A stretch of DNA of 64,000 nucleotides from Corynebacterium pseudokroppenstedtii (GTDB taxonomy: Bacteria; Actinomycetota; Actinomycetes; Mycobacteriales; Mycobacteriaceae), in NCBI RefSeq assembly GCF_019754945.1, contig NZ_JAEUWU010000001.1:372001-436000 (forward strand). The letters are read 5' to 3'. Position 1 is the first letter of the stretch. Every line of letters starts with the position of its first letter. The translations under genes were made by a program, and so were the position numbers. The notes beneath the pieces are model-generated. The model worked only from the letters and a program-made list of their open reading frames with translations. It was not told the origin of the DNA and did not search any database. Of this stretch, positions 10,011 to 20,383 are shown piece after piece.

Positions 10011-10042
10011 GCGCGGTAGTGAGGGGGGCTACCGCGCTTTTT
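10011..10042 (+). terminator. Terminator between pspA and bioN
   Basis: GCGCGGTAG and CTACCGCGC form a perfect 9-bp stem with a nine-base loop and five T on the plus side. It ends pspA transcription just before the convergent bioN. Confidence 0.88.
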
Positions 10043-10047
10043 CAGTG

Positions 10048-10755
10048 CTACCCCTGAGAGTCAGGCTCCGACGACGTCGGATCCCAGTCGTCAAATCCGC
10101 GGCTTTCTAAGGCTTCTCCCATCGCTTCGGCACGTCGAATCGAATGGATAATGACCGCCAAAGCGAAGGCACGTAATCCCCGTGAGGATCGAGCACGGCG
10201 AGCTTCAATGACCACCCGGATGTTTTCCATCTGAAGGGGGATTAGGCGGATGGTGATGGCAATGGCCACGCTGATTGCGTTCACAGGGACGTGAAAACGC
10301 GCAAGGGGGCGGAGAGCTCGGTCGAGCGACTCGATCATGTCGCCGATGCGCGTTGTCAGAGTCAAAATTAATGCCAGAGCTACGCTGACCAACAATGATG
10401 TGGCCAGTGACAGAGCCGACCACCATCCCGCGCTCCAAGCCTGAAATACGGTGATAAACGCAAGAACAGGGATCACGGGCAATAGCTGTGATGCTGCGAC
10501 GCTGAGTGGTATGCGGGCGAGGGCAAAAACACCGACGGTCACGAGAATTTCAATTCCGAGAATCGCTAGGCCGAGTGTGGTGACGTGGCTCCCTATCGTC
10601 CGTGACAGGACTGTGATAACCACCACCATCACCATGATGAACATAATCTTAGTGGTGGGTTTAAGCCGGTGGACGACGGTATTTTTATCAACGTAGTGGC
10701 CGAGAGGCATAGTCAACCACTGTCGGGGAGTACGAGAATTACTCTTGTTCTTCAT
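10048..10755 (-). CDS. bioN: Biotin ECF transporter transmembrane subunit BioN
   Basis: T-component of an energy-coupling factor transporter: a 235-residue membrane protein that couples the ATPase to the substrate-binding S-component. Seen are four to five hydrophobic spans and, toward the C-terminus, the two Ala-Arg-containing coupling-helix motifs of the family (EARRARSSRG and SIRRAEAMGEALESRGF). It follows bioM by five bases in a bioY-bioM-bioN operon. The biotin assignment rests on the BioY S-component in the same operon. Confidence 0.92.
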   Translation of the reverse strand: MKNKSNSRTPRQWLTMPLGHYVDKNTVVHRLKPTTKIMFIMVMVVVITVLSRTIGSHVTTLGLAILGIEILVTVGVFALARIPLSVAASQLLPVIPVLAFITVFQAWSAGWWSALSLATSLLVSVALALILTLTTRIGDMIESLDRALRPLARFHVPVNAISVAIAITIRLIPLQMENIRVVIEARRARSSRGLRAFALAVIIHSIRRAEAMGEALESRGFDDWDPTSSEPDSQG

Positions 10756-10760
10756 CTTTG

Positions 10761-11489
10761 TCAGGCTTGGTCCCTAGCGCGCATTGCTTCCTCGTATGTT
10801 TTACACACCTCATTCGCGGGCCCATCCGCCCGGATATGTCCCCCGTCGATCCAGAGTGCACGGTCGTAATCGGAAACAAAATCTAAGTCGTGGGTAGCGA
10901 CAATTAATTGTTGGGGGAGGCTATCGAACAAGCGTCCAAGTTTGAGCCTGTTGGATAGATCAAGAAGCGTTGTTGGTTCGTCGGCAATAATGGTGAGTGG
11001 TTGCCCGATGAGCACCGCGGCCAGTGCCAGCATTTGCTTCTCGCCACCGGATAAACGGTACGGCGATGCCTGCGCACGGTTATCCAATCCAAACCGGCTG
11101 AGCATCGCCATGGCACGATCGTTCTTTTCACGACGAGAAAGGCGATGGCCATCTACGCGAATGTTCCGTAGGGAAAACTCGATATCTTCGTACACCGTCG
11201 GCATCAGTATTTGATTTTCAGCGTCGGAGAAAACAAACCCAACCTTTTTTCTGACATCGCGGCCGTCGGTCTGAGGATTGAGCCCGTTAACGGTGACTGT
11301 TCCGTTATCTGGCGTTCCTAATCCGTTAATCATGCGCACGAAGGTGGATTTTCCGGATCCATTTGCTCCGATAATGGCTATTCGTCGTTCCGAAAGCTCA
11401 ACAGAGATGTCATTGAGAATTGTGCGTTCATCAAAAGCCACTGTGACATTGTCGAACTGAATAATGGGTGGGGTGACGGATGAATTCAT
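10761..11489 (-). CDS. bioM: Biotin ECF transporter ATPase BioM
   Basis: A 242-residue cytoplasmic ATPase powering BioY/BioN. Walker A GANGSGKST lies at about 38-46, the Q-loop region is FSDAENQI, the signature is LSGGEKQ, Walker B is TIIADEPT and the switch His is in ATHDLDF. ATG 11489 overlaps the last base of bioY, indicating translational coupling. A complete ATPase with every motif intact. Confidence 0.93.
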   Translation of the reverse strand: MNSSVTPPIIQFDNVTVAFDERTILNDISVELSERRIAIIGANGSGKSTFVRMINGLGTPDNGTVTVNGLNPQTDGRDVRKKVGFVFSDAENQILMPTVYEDIEFSLRNIRVDGHRLSRREKNDRAMAMLSRFGLDNRAQASPYRLSGGEKQMLALAAVLIGQPLTIIADEPTTLLDLSNRLKLGRLFDSLPQQLIVATHDLDFVSDYDRALWIDGGHIRADGPANEVCKTYEEAMRARDQA

Positions 11490-12148
11490 TAGCGAGGTTC
11501 GGGTAGTAAACGAGGGAAAGCAGCCGCGACTCCTGAAGCAATGAGTCCGACAACAATCATCTTCACTAGGTCAGGGCCAATAAAGGCGAGTTGGCTTGTC
11601 AATGCTGCCTTCAGGCTAAAGCCTTTGATGACAACCATCCATATGGCGCCAAAAAAGTATTGGACGAAAATTCCGAGCACGCTGACAATGACAAAGAGAA
11701 CCGTCTGGAGTGGCCGACGACGCGGAGTTATTTCTGCGATCGCCCCACATACCCATGCCGAAACCAAGTAGCCAATAACATATCCGCCGCTAACGCCAGC
11801 GAAAGCCGACAGTGCAGATCGTCCACCTGCAAGTACTGGCAGACCGATAAGGCCAAGAATAAGCACAAGCCCGATGGCAGCTGTTCCGCGGCGTCGTCCG
11901 AGAATCATTCCGGCCATAATCGCGATAGCGTTCTGCATGACAATAGGAACGCCGGCCACTCCTATCGGGATAGAGACGAAGGCCATGGCAATGAAGAGTG
12001 CAGCAAAGACTGCTACATATGCGACGTCCCGGCTCGTCCATGAAGATCGGCGTGATGATTGCTGGTGGGGAGCAGAGGTGGAGGTAGAACCAGCGTTATG
12101 TGTTTTATCACCCATAGCTGACATCGTAATAAAAAGTATGGCTAACAC
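11489..12148 (-). CDS. bioY: Biotin transporter S-component BioY
   Basis: High-affinity biotin-binding membrane protein, the S-component of the ECF transporter. The family block with FAGVSGGYVIGYLVSAW is present, along with about six hydrophobic spans. The start is uncertain: GTG 12148, ATG 12124 (MSAMGDK) or ATG 12115. None has a good ribosome-binding site. A TACTTT element eight bases before ATG 12124 would suit a leaderless message, common in this group. A candidate BioQ operator lies just upstream. Divergent from recA. Confidence 0.92.
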   Translation of the reverse strand: MLAILFITMSAMGDKTHNAGSTSTSAPHQQSSRRSSWTSRDVAYVAVFAALFIAMAFVSIPIGVAGVPIVMQNAIAIMAGMILGRRRGTAAIGLVLILGLIGLPVLAGGRSALSAFAGVSGGYVIGYLVSAWVCGAIAEITPRRRPLQTVLFVIVSVLGIFVQYFFGAIWMVVIKGFSLKAALTSQLAFIGPDLVKMIVVGLIASGVAAAFPRLLPEPR

Positions 12149-12165
12149 TAGTATTGCTCGACGAA

Positions 12166-12178
12166 TGAACGTTGATAG
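12166..12178 (-). promoter_or_regulatory. Candidate BioQ operator of bioYMN
   Basis: TGAACGTTGATAG matches the corynebacterial BioQ operator TGAAC-N3-GTTAC at eight of ten fixed positions and lies 17-54 bases upstream of the possible bioY starts. The consensus is from memory, so this is a prediction only. Confidence 0.4.
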
Positions 12179-12217
12179 TGGCTCACGGCTGAGAGCTAGG
12201 CGCTGGACGGCGGCGTT

Positions 12218-12245
12218 TTGAATCGAACATACGTTTGCGTATGAT
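12218..12245 (+). promoter_or_regulatory. recA promoter with LexA (SOS) box in the spacer
   Basis: A -35 TTGAAT (12218-12223) and -10 TATGAT (12240-12245) are separated by 16 bases. The spacer contains TCGAACATACGTTTGC (12223-12238), a match to the actinobacterial SOS box TCGAAC-N4-GTTCGA with GAAC and GTTT half-sites. LexA bound here would block RNA polymerase. The message would carry a leader of about 215 bases before the recA ATG at 12468. Confidence 0.8.
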
Positions 12246-12467
12246 GAAGAGCGGTGTTGCCGTGTCCGACGCCAGAATATTCTCTATCTTGGAACCAGAA
12301 CCGGAGTAACATCGTCTATTCCGTGTGATGAGGACAGTCGTGCTGGTTTGAGAACGTATTGTGCTGTGACCGGGCGAGTGGCTGTCATCAGGTAGATGTT
12401 GTGTTGTTAGGTCAGGTTGCTAGATACCAGCAGTAGTGCTCTGACTTCGATGAAGGATTGGTGGACA

Positions 12468-13607
12468 ATGGCAGGTAAAACTGCAACGAAAAAGAAAACA
12501 AATCAGAGTAGTGGCGACGGACGCCTGAAAGCCCTTGACACGGCTTTAGCGAAGATCGAGAAGGATTTTGGTAAAGGCGCAGTCATGCGTTTGGGGGATG
12601 ATAAGCGTCCTCCGATTAGCTCGATCTCATCAGGGAACATTGCGATTAACGTTGCGTTAGGGATTGGCGGATTCCCCCGTGGCCGAGTTGTAGAAATTTA
12701 CGGCCCAGAATCGTCAGGTAAGACCACGGTAGCTCTTCACGCGATTGCTGAAGCTCAAAAAGACGGTGGCATTGCTGCTTTTATCGACGCTGAGCACGCT
12801 CTGGATCCTGAATATGCCCGTAAGCTCGGGGTCGATACCGACGCGCTGCTTGTTGCGCAGCCAGACACAGGTGAGCAGGCTTTGGAGATTGCCGACATGC
12901 TCATCCGGTCGGGTGCTTTAGCCATCATCGTCATCGACTCGGTGGCTGCACTAACCCCGAAGGCGGAAATTGATGGTGAGATGGGCGATAGTCATGTGGG
13001 GCTTCAGGCTCGTTTGATGAGCCAGGCTCTTCGAAAGATGACAGGCGCGCTGTCTCAGTCGGGCACAACCGCCATTTTCATCAACCAGCTGCGTGAAAAG
13101 ATCGGTGTGATGTTTGGGTCGCCCGAAACCACCACCGGTGGTAAGGCGCTGAAATTCTACGCTTCCGTTCGCTGTGATATTCGCCGTATTCAGGCACTGA
13201 AAGATGGCCAAGACGTCATTGGTAACCGGACACGACTAAAAGTTGTCAAAAACAAGGTGTCGCCACCGTTCAAGGTTTCCGAGTTCGACATCCTTTATGG
13301 CGAAGGTATTTCGCGGGAGGGTTCGATTATTGACCTGGGCGTTGACTACGGCATTATCAAGAAATCAGGCTCCTGGTACACCTATGAAGGCGAACAGCTT
13401 GGCCAGGGTAAAGAAAAGGTCCGCGATTATCTCAAGAGTAATAGTGACCTCGCCGGGACTATCGAAGATAAAATCATGAGGGCCGCCAAGGTCGGACCGT
13501 ACGCGAATGTCACTGATGATGACGCAGCGGAATCAGAGAACAATAGCTCTGACGACGATCCGATCGATGTTGTCCCTAATGTGGACTTCGATGACGACGA
13601 CGAATAA
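12468..13607 (+). CDS. recA: Recombinase RecA
   Basis: ATP-dependent strand-exchange protein and co-protease for LexA self-cleavage. Walker A GPESSGKT is at about residues 80-87, followed by [16 protein letters not shown], the L1 and L2 DNA-binding loops ([20 protein letters not shown] and [12 protein letters not shown]), and an acidic C-terminal tail ending DFDDDDE. I chose ATG 12468 because GAAGGA (12452-12457) sits ten bases upstream and the resulting 379 residues match the family. A longer frame from TTG 12417 adds residues with no RecA similarity. No intein is present. It is followed 23 bases later by recX. Confidence 0.97.
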   Translation: MAGKTATKKKTNQSSGDGRLKALDTALAKIEKDFGKGAVMRLGDDKRPPISSISSGNIAINVALGIGGFPRGRVVEIYGPESSGKTTVALHAIAEAQKDGGIAAFIDAEHALDPEYARKLGVDTDALLVAQPDTGEQALEIADMLIRSGALAIIVIDSVAALTPKAEIDGEMGDSHVGLQARLMSQALRKMTGALSQSGTTAIFINQLREKIGVMFGSPETTTGGKALKFYASVRCDIRRIQALKDGQDVIGNRTRLKVVKNKVSPPFKVSEFDILYGEGISREGSIIDLGVDYGIIKKSGSWYTYEGEQLGQGKEKVRDYLKSNSDLAGTIEDKIMRAAKVGPYANVTDDDAAESENNSSDDDPIDVVPNVDFDDDDE

Positions 13608-13630
13608 ATGTGAAAGGGCTAAATTAGGCG

Positions 13631-14254
13631 ATGCCTAAGTCCAGTGACAGTGATAACTCTGCTGAGTCCACCGCTGACATTATCGGGCATCTCAGTGAAG
13701 CCATCTCTCGCGTGGACACCAGCAGATCTATTGCGCACGAAGAAAATGCTGTACGACCTGTTAGATCGCGAGCATTGCGTCTGTTGGATCACCGGGCAAG
13801 ATCAAAACAGGAACTGAGGGATCGTCTTCTCGAAGCCGAGTTTCCCCAGGCTAGCGTGGACACAGTCATTGCCGACCTCGTCGAAAACGGACTGATTGAT
13901 GACCGTCGATTTGCCGAAGAATGGGTGAGGCAACGCAGGACACGTCGCGGAAAATCTCGCCGTGTCCTGCGCGAAGAACTCCGAAGAAAAGGGGTCTCCG
14001 ATGCCGACTGCGATCATGCACTAGCCGATGTCAGTGACGACGATGAACAGCAATTAGCTCGTCGTGTTGCTGAAGACCGTGCGCGGCGGATTCGGACGGT
14101 TCCCACCGATCAGAAAGAAAAATATGCCCATCTCCGACGGATTGCCGCGGCGCTGGCACGGCGGGGCTTTCCAGCGGGAATGTCGCAGCGCATCGCTCAT
14201 GACGTCGTGGAGGAGAGAATCACCGAGCTGAGCAGCGATCCCGACGGGGAATAA
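13631..14254 (+). CDS. recX: RecA regulator RecX
   Basis: A 207-residue modulator that limits RecA filament extension. Seen are the typical tandem three-helix repeats, with RALRLLDHRARSKQELRDRL, the DLVENGLIDDRRFAEEWV motif and later LARRVAEDRARR. ATG 13631 follows GAAAGGGC. It is almost certainly cotranscribed with recA and so shares SOS control. It ends 12 bases from the convergent gluD. Confidence 0.92.
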   Translation: MPKSSDSDNSAESTADIIGHLSEAISRVDTSRSIAHEENAVRPVRSRALRLLDHRARSKQELRDRLLEAEFPQASVDTVIADLVENGLIDDRRFAEEWVRQRRTRRGKSRRVLREELRRKGVSDADCDHALADVSDDDEQQLARRVAEDRARRIRTVPTDQKEKYAHLRRIAAALARRGFPAGMSQRIAHDVVEERITELSSDPDGE

Positions 14255-14266
14255 CACCGCCGGGAC

Positions 14267-15205
14267 TTATTCGAAAGTGCTGCGTAGATCGCGGTGGGCC
14301 GGATCATGCCAGTCGACCACGGCTTCATCCTTGGTTTCCACGCCCTGCTCTTTCTGGTGGGGAACATGGGCCACAATATTGCGCCGAGCACGCCCAGCCC
14401 GCAGCTGAAGCTCGATTCGCTCCGCGAACTTCGTCAACCCAATGTTGACGATGATCATGATCACTGCAACAACAACGAGCGCCGCAAGGAAGTTTCGATA
14501 ATACGAAGCTGACTGAATGCCAGACCTCACCACTTCCACATACCCGATCTGATAACCCAATGCGGAGTCTTTGAGCGCAATAACCATCTGCGCGATCAAG
14601 GCAGGGAGCATCGAGGCCACAGCCTGAGGAAGAAGGATGATTCGCATCGTCTGCCGGTGAGTCAACCCCAACGCCAAAGCAGCTTCCGATTGCCCGCTAG
14701 GGAGCGCCTCGATCCCCGAACGAAGAACCTCGGCAATCACCGCGCCGTTATACAAGGTCAACCCAAAAACAACGGCAGCGAAAGCCAACTGCTCTGAGGG
14801 GAACACCGCATATTCAGCGAAAAGCTGGTAGGCGAAGATCATCAAGATCAACACGGGAATAGCGCGGAAGAACTCGACGATTACCCCGCAGATCCGGCGA
14901 ACGATCCACCGGTGATGTAGACGCCCGGTTCCCAGCACCGCTCCAAGAAGCATAGCCAAAATAATGGACACAAAGGCGGCTTTCAGCGTTCCCCACAGAC
15001 CGGGGAGAATATACGTCGTCCAGGTTGTCGACTTAATAAAGGGATCCCACTTGGATGCCTCCAGCTGACCGTTCTTGGCCAGCACCGAGATCGTCCACCC
15101 AATGACAAGAGCAGCAACCACGACAGTAATGGCCGTGAGGATGCGGTTGATCTGACGCCCGCGTGGGCCAGGGTTGTCATAAAGGACAGTTGCGCGAGTA
15201 CTCAC
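14267..15205 (-). CDS. gluD: Glutamate-type ABC transporter permease GluD
   Basis: A 312-residue inner-membrane permease of the polar amino acid family (HisM/GlnP type). The permease loop [26 protein letters not shown] is spread over about residues 160-185, with five to six spans. A hydrophilic C-terminal extension of about 40 residues ends DLRSTFE. GTG 15205 shares its first base with the gluC stop codon, so the two are translationally coupled. Last gene of gluABCD, which in C. glutamicum imports glutamate. Confidence 0.92.
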   Translation of the reverse strand: MSTRATVLYDNPGPRGRQINRILTAITVVVAALVIGWTISVLAKNGQLEASKWDPFIKSTTWTTYILPGLWGTLKAAFVSIILAMLLGAVLGTGRLHHRWIVRRICGVIVEFFRAIPVLILMIFAYQLFAEYAVFPSEQLAFAAVVFGLTLYNGAVIAEVLRSGIEALPSGQSEAALALGLTHRQTMRIILLPQAVASMLPALIAQMVIALKDSALGYQIGYVEVVRSGIQSASYYRNFLAALVVVAVIMIIVNIGLTKFAERIELQLRAGRARRNIVAHVPHQKEQGVETKDEAVVDWHDPAHRDLRSTFE

Positions 15206-15894
15206 TATCGTTTCACCGCCAATCGTTTACCAGCCCAGCCGAAGAACAATCCCATGGGCAGTGTCAAGATGATAAAGCCGAGAGCAAAAATGCCGAACAC
15301 CAAGAACAACTGGTCGGCATGGTTCTCGATCGTCGACTTCATCAACAGAGATGCCTCGCCCACACCGATGACGGACGCGATGGTCGTGTTCTTGGACAAC
15401 GCAATCAAGGTGTTGCCCAACGGAACAATCGACGCGCGAAACGCCTGGGGAAACACGATGGCAGAGAAATTTTGTCCAAAAGACAGCCCCAGCGACCGAC
15501 CAGCCTCTGCTTGCCCGAAGGGCACTGTGTTGATGCCCGCCCGCAAGGATTCCGCGACAAAAGCCGAGGTGTAGATAATAAAGGCCAGCACAGCCAACCA
15601 GAAGTTGTTGTTTTTAATGAAGTTGTCGTTCTCGGGGGCAAGCGTCAGGCCCAAGTTTTGGTAGAGCCCGATTGATGAGAACAACACAATCAGGGTCAGG
15701 GGAGTATTCCTCGACACAGTAATGAACAGCGAAGATAAGGTACGCAGTATCCCGACGGGGCACACGCGCATGGCGGTCAGAATGATGCCCAGGATCAGTG
15801 AACCTATCCCTGAGTACACCGTGAGTTTGATGGTGACCCAGAATGCAGGCCATAGCGTGCCGCTGAGGTCACCCCATAAAGTCGTTGTCTCCAT
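15205..15894 (-). CDS. gluC: Glutamate-type ABC transporter permease GluC
   Basis: A 229-residue permease partner of GluD. It has five membrane spans and the family motif [20 protein letters not shown] followed by LGLSFGQ. The N-terminus [21 protein letters not shown] is short, as usual. Starts nine bases after the gluB stop. Confidence 0.92.
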   Translation of the reverse strand: METTTLWGDLSGTLWPAFWVTIKLTVYSGIGSLILGIILTAMRVCPVGILRTLSSLFITVSRNTPLTLIVLFSSIGLYQNLGLTLAPENDNFIKNNNFWLAVLAFIIYTSAFVAESLRAGINTVPFGQAEAGRSLGLSFGQNFSAIVFPQAFRASIVPLGNTLIALSKNTTIASVIGVGEASLLMKSTIENHADQLFLVFGIFALGFIILTLPMGLFFGWAGKRLAVKR

Positions 15895-15902
15895 TGATCC
15901 CC

Positions 15903-16871
15903 CTATCCCTTCTGCAAAAAGCTGAGATCGCCGATGGCGGGTTCATCGCCCACGGGGAAGTCGTTGCCAAGATTCTTATGAACAATGGACGCGTAAGCTC
16001 CAGACGCCCACATATCTTTCAGAGCATCATTAATTGCCTCGGTCGACTTGGTGTCGCCCTTCGCATGTCCGATCCCGTAGTGCTCATCGGTCCACCACGA
16101 TCCGTCATCCTGTTTCATATCGACGACGCGAAACTCGCCCGGATACTGGGTTGCAAACCCATACAAAATGGTGGCGTCGGTAGTCAGGGCGTCAACCTTC
16201 TTTTGGTGGAGCGCTTCCACACATGACGAGTAGGAATCGAACTCCTGTAATTGGACCTCGGGGAGCGCCTCTTTGACCTTCTGGGCAGGAGTAGACCCAC
16301 TCACAGAGCACAAACGTTTCCCCTTATTCAGGTCCGTCAGAGACTTGATTCCCGTGTCTTTATCCCTCACCAGTAGCGCCTGATGGGTGACCAGGTATGG
16401 CCCACCAAAAGCGACAGCATTCGCGCGCCCTTTGTTGATGGAATACGTGGCCGTAATCATGCCCACTTCGCCATTCTTAATCAGCGTTTCTCGTTGGGCA
16501 GATGGCGTTTCGCGCCACGTTATCTTCGGCTTATCCCAACCGTTTTTCTCTGCGATGTGATTAATGACATACCGCGAGACATCCGGATCCACACCGACGA
16601 ATTTTTTATCCGGTGTGCGCATTCCCATTCCCGGCTGGTCATATTTCGTGCCGACGACGATATGCCCAGATTGAATTTCGTCGAGAACACTCACGGGTTC
16701 CGACGACCCACACGCGGTGAGCGTCGGGGTGGCGAAAACAAGGGCGGTCACCGCGGCCATGATCGCGCGCACGCGCGTGTGGCGTTGGAAAGAGTGGCGT
16801 GGGCGAGTACCCCGTCGGAAATAGGTAACAAACTGGCCGATATGACGGCCGGCGAAGTGCATTCGTGTCAT
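15903..16871 (-). CDS. gluB: Glutamate-type ABC transporter binding lipoprotein GluB
   Basis: Extracellular solute-binding protein anchored as a lipoprotein. The lipobox LTAC puts the modified Cys at residue 54 when read from ATG 16871. A start at Met 38 would give a more usual signal length, so the first 37 basic residues may not be translated. The mature part shows the SBP_bac_3 fold markers, with GVDPDVSRYVINHIAEKNGW, the ligand-binding MITATYSINKGRANAVAFG block and SVSGSTPAQKVKEALP. Second gene of gluABCD. Confidence 0.9.
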   Translation of the reverse strand: MTRMHFAGRHIGQFVTYFRRGTRPRHSFQRHTRVRAIMAAVTALVFATPTLTACGSSEPVSVLDEIQSGHIVVGTKYDQPGMGMRTPDKKFVGVDPDVSRYVINHIAEKNGWDKPKITWRETPSAQRETLIKNGEVGMITATYSINKGRANAVAFGGPYLVTHQALLVRDKDTGIKSLTDLNKGKRLCSVSGSTPAQKVKEALPEVQLQEFDSYSSCVEALHQKKVDALTTDATILYGFATQYPGEFRVVDMKQDDGSWWTDEHYGIGHAKGDTKSTEAINDALKDMWASGAYASIVHKNLGNDFPVGDEPAIGDLSFLQKG

Positions 16872-16886
16872 TCTTCACGCCCCTTT

Positions 16887-17744
16887 TTAATGGCCGAGGA
16901 TCTTGGAGAGGAAATCTTTGGCCCGGTCCGTCTGGGGATTCGTAAAGAATGATTCCGGATCGGTGTCTTCGACGATGGCGCCGTCGGCCATAAACAACAC
17001 ACGATCAGCGGCTCGTCGGGCGAAACCCATCTCGTGGGTCACGCACACCATCGTCATGCCCTCTCTAGCGAGTCCGACCATGACGTCGAGAACCTCGTTC
17101 ACCATCTCCGGGTCGAGAGCAGAGGTCGGCTCGTCGAAAAGCATGATTTTGGGGTCCATGGCGAGGGCCCGTGCGATGGCAACACGCTGCTGTTGGCCAC
17201 CGGATAGCTGGGCGGGATACTTGTGTGCCTGGCTATCAATGTCGACCCGGCGGAGCAGGGCCATAGCCCGATCCTTAGCTTGGGCCTTACTCCGTTTCCG
17301 CACTTTGATAGGGCCAAGAGTGACATTGTCGAGGATCGTTTTGTGTGAAAAAAGATTGAACTGTTGGAACACCATGCCGACTTCCGCCCTCAGTCGGGTC
17401 AGGCTCTTCCCTTCCTCGGGGAGCACCTCACCATCGATCATGATCTCGCCATCATCGATAGTCTCGAGCCGGTTGAGCGTTCGACATAACGTCGATTTCC
17501 CCGAACCTGAGGGGCCGAGAATGACCACGACCTGTCCTGCAGGGACTGTCAGATTGATATCGCGGAGTGCGTGGTAGTCGCCGAAATACTTGTTGACATG
17601 GGACATGGAGATCATCGGCGGGCGATGCCCTGGATCTTTGGTAGCCGTTTTAGCGTCGGAATGAGGTGCAGAGCTGTCTGCAGCGTGTGCGGGAATGGAC
17701 TGTGTCGACGGCGCTGTGACGTCGGATCCGGAAACTTCTGGCAT
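16887..17744 (-). CDS. gluA: Glutamate-type ABC transporter ATPase GluA
   Basis: ATPase of the polar amino acid importer. Walker [10 protein letters not shown], signature [16 protein letters not shown], Walker [15 protein letters not shown] and switch HEMGFA are all intact. The frame is open up to 17882, but that would overlap the divergent miaB. ATG 17744 (MPEVSGSDV) is the likelier start, giving 285 residues with a disordered first 45. Met at about 17612, directly before the ATPase fold, is another option. First gene of the operon. Confidence 0.92.
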   Translation of the reverse strand: MPEVSGSDVTAPSTQSIPAHAADSSAPHSDAKTATKDPGHRPPMISMSHVNKYFGDYHALRDINLTVPAGQVVVILGPSGSGKSTLCRTLNRLETIDDGEIMIDGEVLPEEGKSLTRLRAEVGMVFQQFNLFSHKTILDNVTLGPIKVRKRSKAQAKDRAMALLRRVDIDSQAHKYPAQLSGGQQQRVAIARALAMDPKIMLFDEPTSALDPEMVNEVLDVMVGLAREGMTMVCVTHEMGFARRAADRVLFMADGAIVEDTDPESFFTNPQTDRAKDFLSKILGH

Positions 17745-17854
17745 ACGGAAAAACTTAAAGGGTTTCTTTAGCCAAAGCTGTGCGGGAAACAAAAACTTAA
17801 CAACACCGTAACCAATTCCCCGTCTGTCGGGGGTGACCAGTACGATAGTCCGCG

Positions 17855-19516
17855 ATGAACGGCACAACCCCTGATATGTCAATCAATCATTTACAGACCA
17901 TGAACCATTTCACTGCTTCGCCTCATTCAACGGTTTCGACAACGACCCGCCCGCGCACCTACGAGGTGCGTACTTTCGGGTGCCAGATGAATGTGCATGA
18001 TTCGGAGCGGCTGGCCGGACTTTTGGAGGAAGCCGGCTACGTTCCCGTAGGCAGTGACGACCCTGCCGATGTCGTCGTGTTCAACACGTGTGCGGTACGT
18101 GAAAATGCGGATAACCGACTGTATGGCACCTTGGGCCAGCTGAAATCGGTCAAAGATACGAAGCCCGACATGCAAATCGCGGTCGGGGGGTGCATGGCGC
18201 AAAAGGACAAGGATGTCGTTGTTAAGCGAGCTCCTTGGGTCGACGTGGTGTTCGGTACCCACAACATTGGGAAGCTACCGACTCTTCTAGCGCGCGCGGC
18301 CCACAATCATGAGGCCCAGGTGGAAATAGCCGACGCGCTAGAGCAGTTCCCCTCCGTCCTTCCCGCGAAGCGTGACTCCGCCTATTCCGGCTGGGTGAGT
18401 GTGTCTGTCGGATGCAACAACACCTGCACATTCTGCATCGTCCCGAGCCTCCGCGGGAAAGAGAAGGACCGCCGGCCAGGTGACATTTTGGCGGAGGTAC
18501 AAACTCTTGTCGACGATGGCGTGAGCGAAGTGACGCTGTTGGGCCAGAACGTCAACGCCTATGGAGTTCACTTTGAGGACCCGACGCTAGAGCGTGACCG
18601 CAGCGCATTTTCAAAGCTATTGCGTGCATGTGGCGATATCGAGGGCCTGGAGCGGGTCCGCTTTACCAGCCCACACCCTGCCGAGTTCACCTCTGACGTC
18701 ATCGATGCGATGGCGGAGACGCACAATGTGTGCCCGCAGCTGCATATGCCTTTGCAGTCGGGTTCAGACAAGGTGCTCAAAGGGATGCGTCGTTCTTACC
18801 GGACGAAGCGTTTTATGAGGATTCTGGACGAAGTTCGTGAGAAGCTCCCTCAGGCCTCTATTACGACCGACATTATTGTTGGCTTCCCTGGAGAAACTGA
18901 GGAAGATTTTCAACAGACGCTTGATCTCGTCGAAAAAGCACGGTTTACGAGCGCATATACGTTCCAGTACTCGCCGCGTCCCGGGACGCCCGCCGCGGCG
19001 ATGGAGGATCAGGTACCGAAGGCCGTGGTGCAGGATCGGTATGAGCGACTGGTTGAGCTTCAAGAGCGAATCAGTGCTGAGCTCAATGCTGAGTTGGTTG
19101 GGGATGTCGTCGAGGTCCTGGTTCAGGCTGACGACGGTCGACGGTCGGCTCAAACACATCGTTTGTCAGGGAGAACACGCGATGGTCGCCTGGTGCACTT
19201 TGCCCCTGATGCTGCGCCGATGGAGGAAACCGCGCGGGCATGGAATTCGATCGGGGCAACCCCTATGGCGCATCCGACGAATCCTGGCGGAATGTCCGTC
19301 GAAGAGTGCGTGAAACCTGGTGTTGATCAGGCGATCCGCGCGGGAGACGTGGTGTGGGTGCGTATCACTGATTCACGGTCTCACTTCCTGTTGTCTGACT
19401 CGGGCGTCCTTGCTCACCGTCGTATGCCGGCGGGGGACCGGACCGGAGCTGCCTCTGCTCCAACGCCACGTGGTGTGGGGCTGGGAATGCCGACGATCAA
19501 GACGATGAAAAGGTAG
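17855..19516 (+). CDS. miaB: tRNA-2-methylthio-N6-dimethylallyladenosine synthase MiaB
   Basis: Radical SAM enzyme that thiomethylates i6A37 of tRNA, acting after MiaA, which is encoded 3.2 kb downstream. The UPF0004 domain has three Cys ([31 protein letters not shown]). The radical SAM cluster motif CNNTCTFC lies near residues 187-194. A TRAM domain (about 395-515) binds tRNA. At 553 residues it is longer than many MiaB proteins because of N- and C-terminal extensions. ATG 17855, 17876 and 17900 are all possible starts, and none has a convincing ribosome-binding site. Confidence 0.95.
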   Translation: MNGTTPDMSINHLQTMNHFTASPHSTVSTTTRPRTYEVRTFGCQMNVHDSERLAGLLEEAGYVPVGSDDPADVVVFNTCAVRENADNRLYGTLGQLKSVKDTKPDMQIAVGGCMAQKDKDVVVKRAPWVDVVFGTHNIGKLPTLLARAAHNHEAQVEIADALEQFPSVLPAKRDSAYSGWVSVSVGCNNTCTFCIVPSLRGKEKDRRPGDILAEVQTLVDDGVSEVTLLGQNVNAYGVHFEDPTLERDRSAFSKLLRACGDIEGLERVRFTSPHPAEFTSDVIDAMAETHNVCPQLHMPLQSGSDKVLKGMRRSYRTKRFMRILDEVREKLPQASITTDIIVGFPGETEEDFQQTLDLVEKARFTSAYTFQYSPRPGTPAAAMEDQVPKAVVQDRYERLVELQERISAELNAELVGDVVEVLVQADDGRRSAQTHRLSGRTRDGRLVHFAPDAAPMEETARAWNSIGATPMAHPTNPGGMSVEECVKPGVDQAIRAGDVVWVRITDSRSHFLLSDSGVLAHRRMPAGDRTGAASAPTPRGVGLGMPTIKTMKR

Positions 19517-19566
19517 CCAAGCTTGGTAAGCATCACGAATGACGTTTACGGATTAGGGTAAGAGGC

Positions 19567-20355
19567 ATGGCAATGAAGAAGAGGTCTGGACGTAGTGATG
19601 GCGACGGCTCGGCTCAGCGGCATCAACCTGCGAAAAAGCCCCAAGAGATGACGGCTGAGGAGCGCAGGGAAGCGCTCCGAGCTTTCGGCGAAAGCAAACG
19701 CGCCAACATCAATGTGGAAGAACGCTTGGCGTCGAGAACCGTGGTAATCAACCGTCAGCTTCCTTTTTTCTTGCTCGGGATGTTGGGGACGTTGTTCGCC
19801 ATTTTCCTCCCGCACTCGGGGAGCGTGTATGGCTTTGACGTGCTGTTTTACTCTGACCGCGCTCAAGAGATGGTCACGACGTGGCCCGAGCGTATCTACG
19901 TATGGTTGGCGCTGGTCGGGGGAATCTTCTTACCCATTGGTGTGATCGTTTCACGCTCCACCCTCGTAGCTTGGGTGACGTGGGTTGTGTCCGGAGTTGG
20001 TTGGGTATTCGGTATTTTCGCGATCTGGATGCGGCAGTCACGTCCACCGACAGAGCCGGGATCCGGTCCCTCGTTCGGGCTTATCATTGGGTTCGCTGCG
20101 ATCATCGTTGTTTTCGCAACCATCTCTACCGTCGTTTTCCGCCGGTCAGTTCTCCAGCGTGTTTTGGCAGAAATCCGGCGTGAAGAAGCCGACCGCGATG
20201 ATGAAGCGCGGGCTGCCCAGCAGCATCTTCGGACCGGGTTGACTGTTCAGGAGTACAGGGAGCCGGTGGATAACCGACGTGCACGTGCAAGAGAGCGCGC
20301 ACACCAAGTGGCGGAAAACCAACGTAAGCGGAAACAACCGCCCGCGGATAAATAG
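19567..20355 (+). CDS. Conserved four-span membrane protein (function unknown)
   Basis: A 262-residue protein with a charged N-terminus of about 60 residues, four hydrophobic spans (about 62-80, 110-135, 138-155, 170-190) and a charged helical C-terminus rich in Arg and Glu. No catalytic motif is evident. The position directly after miaB matches a conserved membrane protein seen there in mycobacteria (Rv2732c type), by synteny rather than by alignment. ATG 19567 follows GGTAAGAGG. A bidirectional terminator follows. Confidence 0.75.
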   Translation: MAMKKRSGRSDGDGSAQRHQPAKKPQEMTAEERREALRAFGESKRANINVEERLASRTVVINRQLPFFLLGMLGTLFAIFLPHSGSVYGFDVLFYSDRAQEMVTTWPERIYVWLALVGGIFLPIGVIVSRSTLVAWVTWVVSGVGWVFGIFAIWMRQSRPPTEPGSGPSFGLIIGFAAIIVVFATISTVVFRRSVLQRVLAEIRREEADRDDEARAAQQHLRTGLTVQEYREPVDNRRARARERAHQVAENQRKRKQPPADK

Positions 20356-20383
20356 GATCCTTGATTCAGAACTCCCACAACTC

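Noticed and set aside
12417..12467. Longer recA frame from TTG 12417
   Set aside because: The extra residues do not resemble RecA, and ATG 12468 has GAAGGA ten bases upstream.
17745..17882. N-terminal 46-residue extension of GluA
   Set aside because: It would overlap the divergent miaB start and leave no promoter space. The segment does not resemble ABC ATPases.
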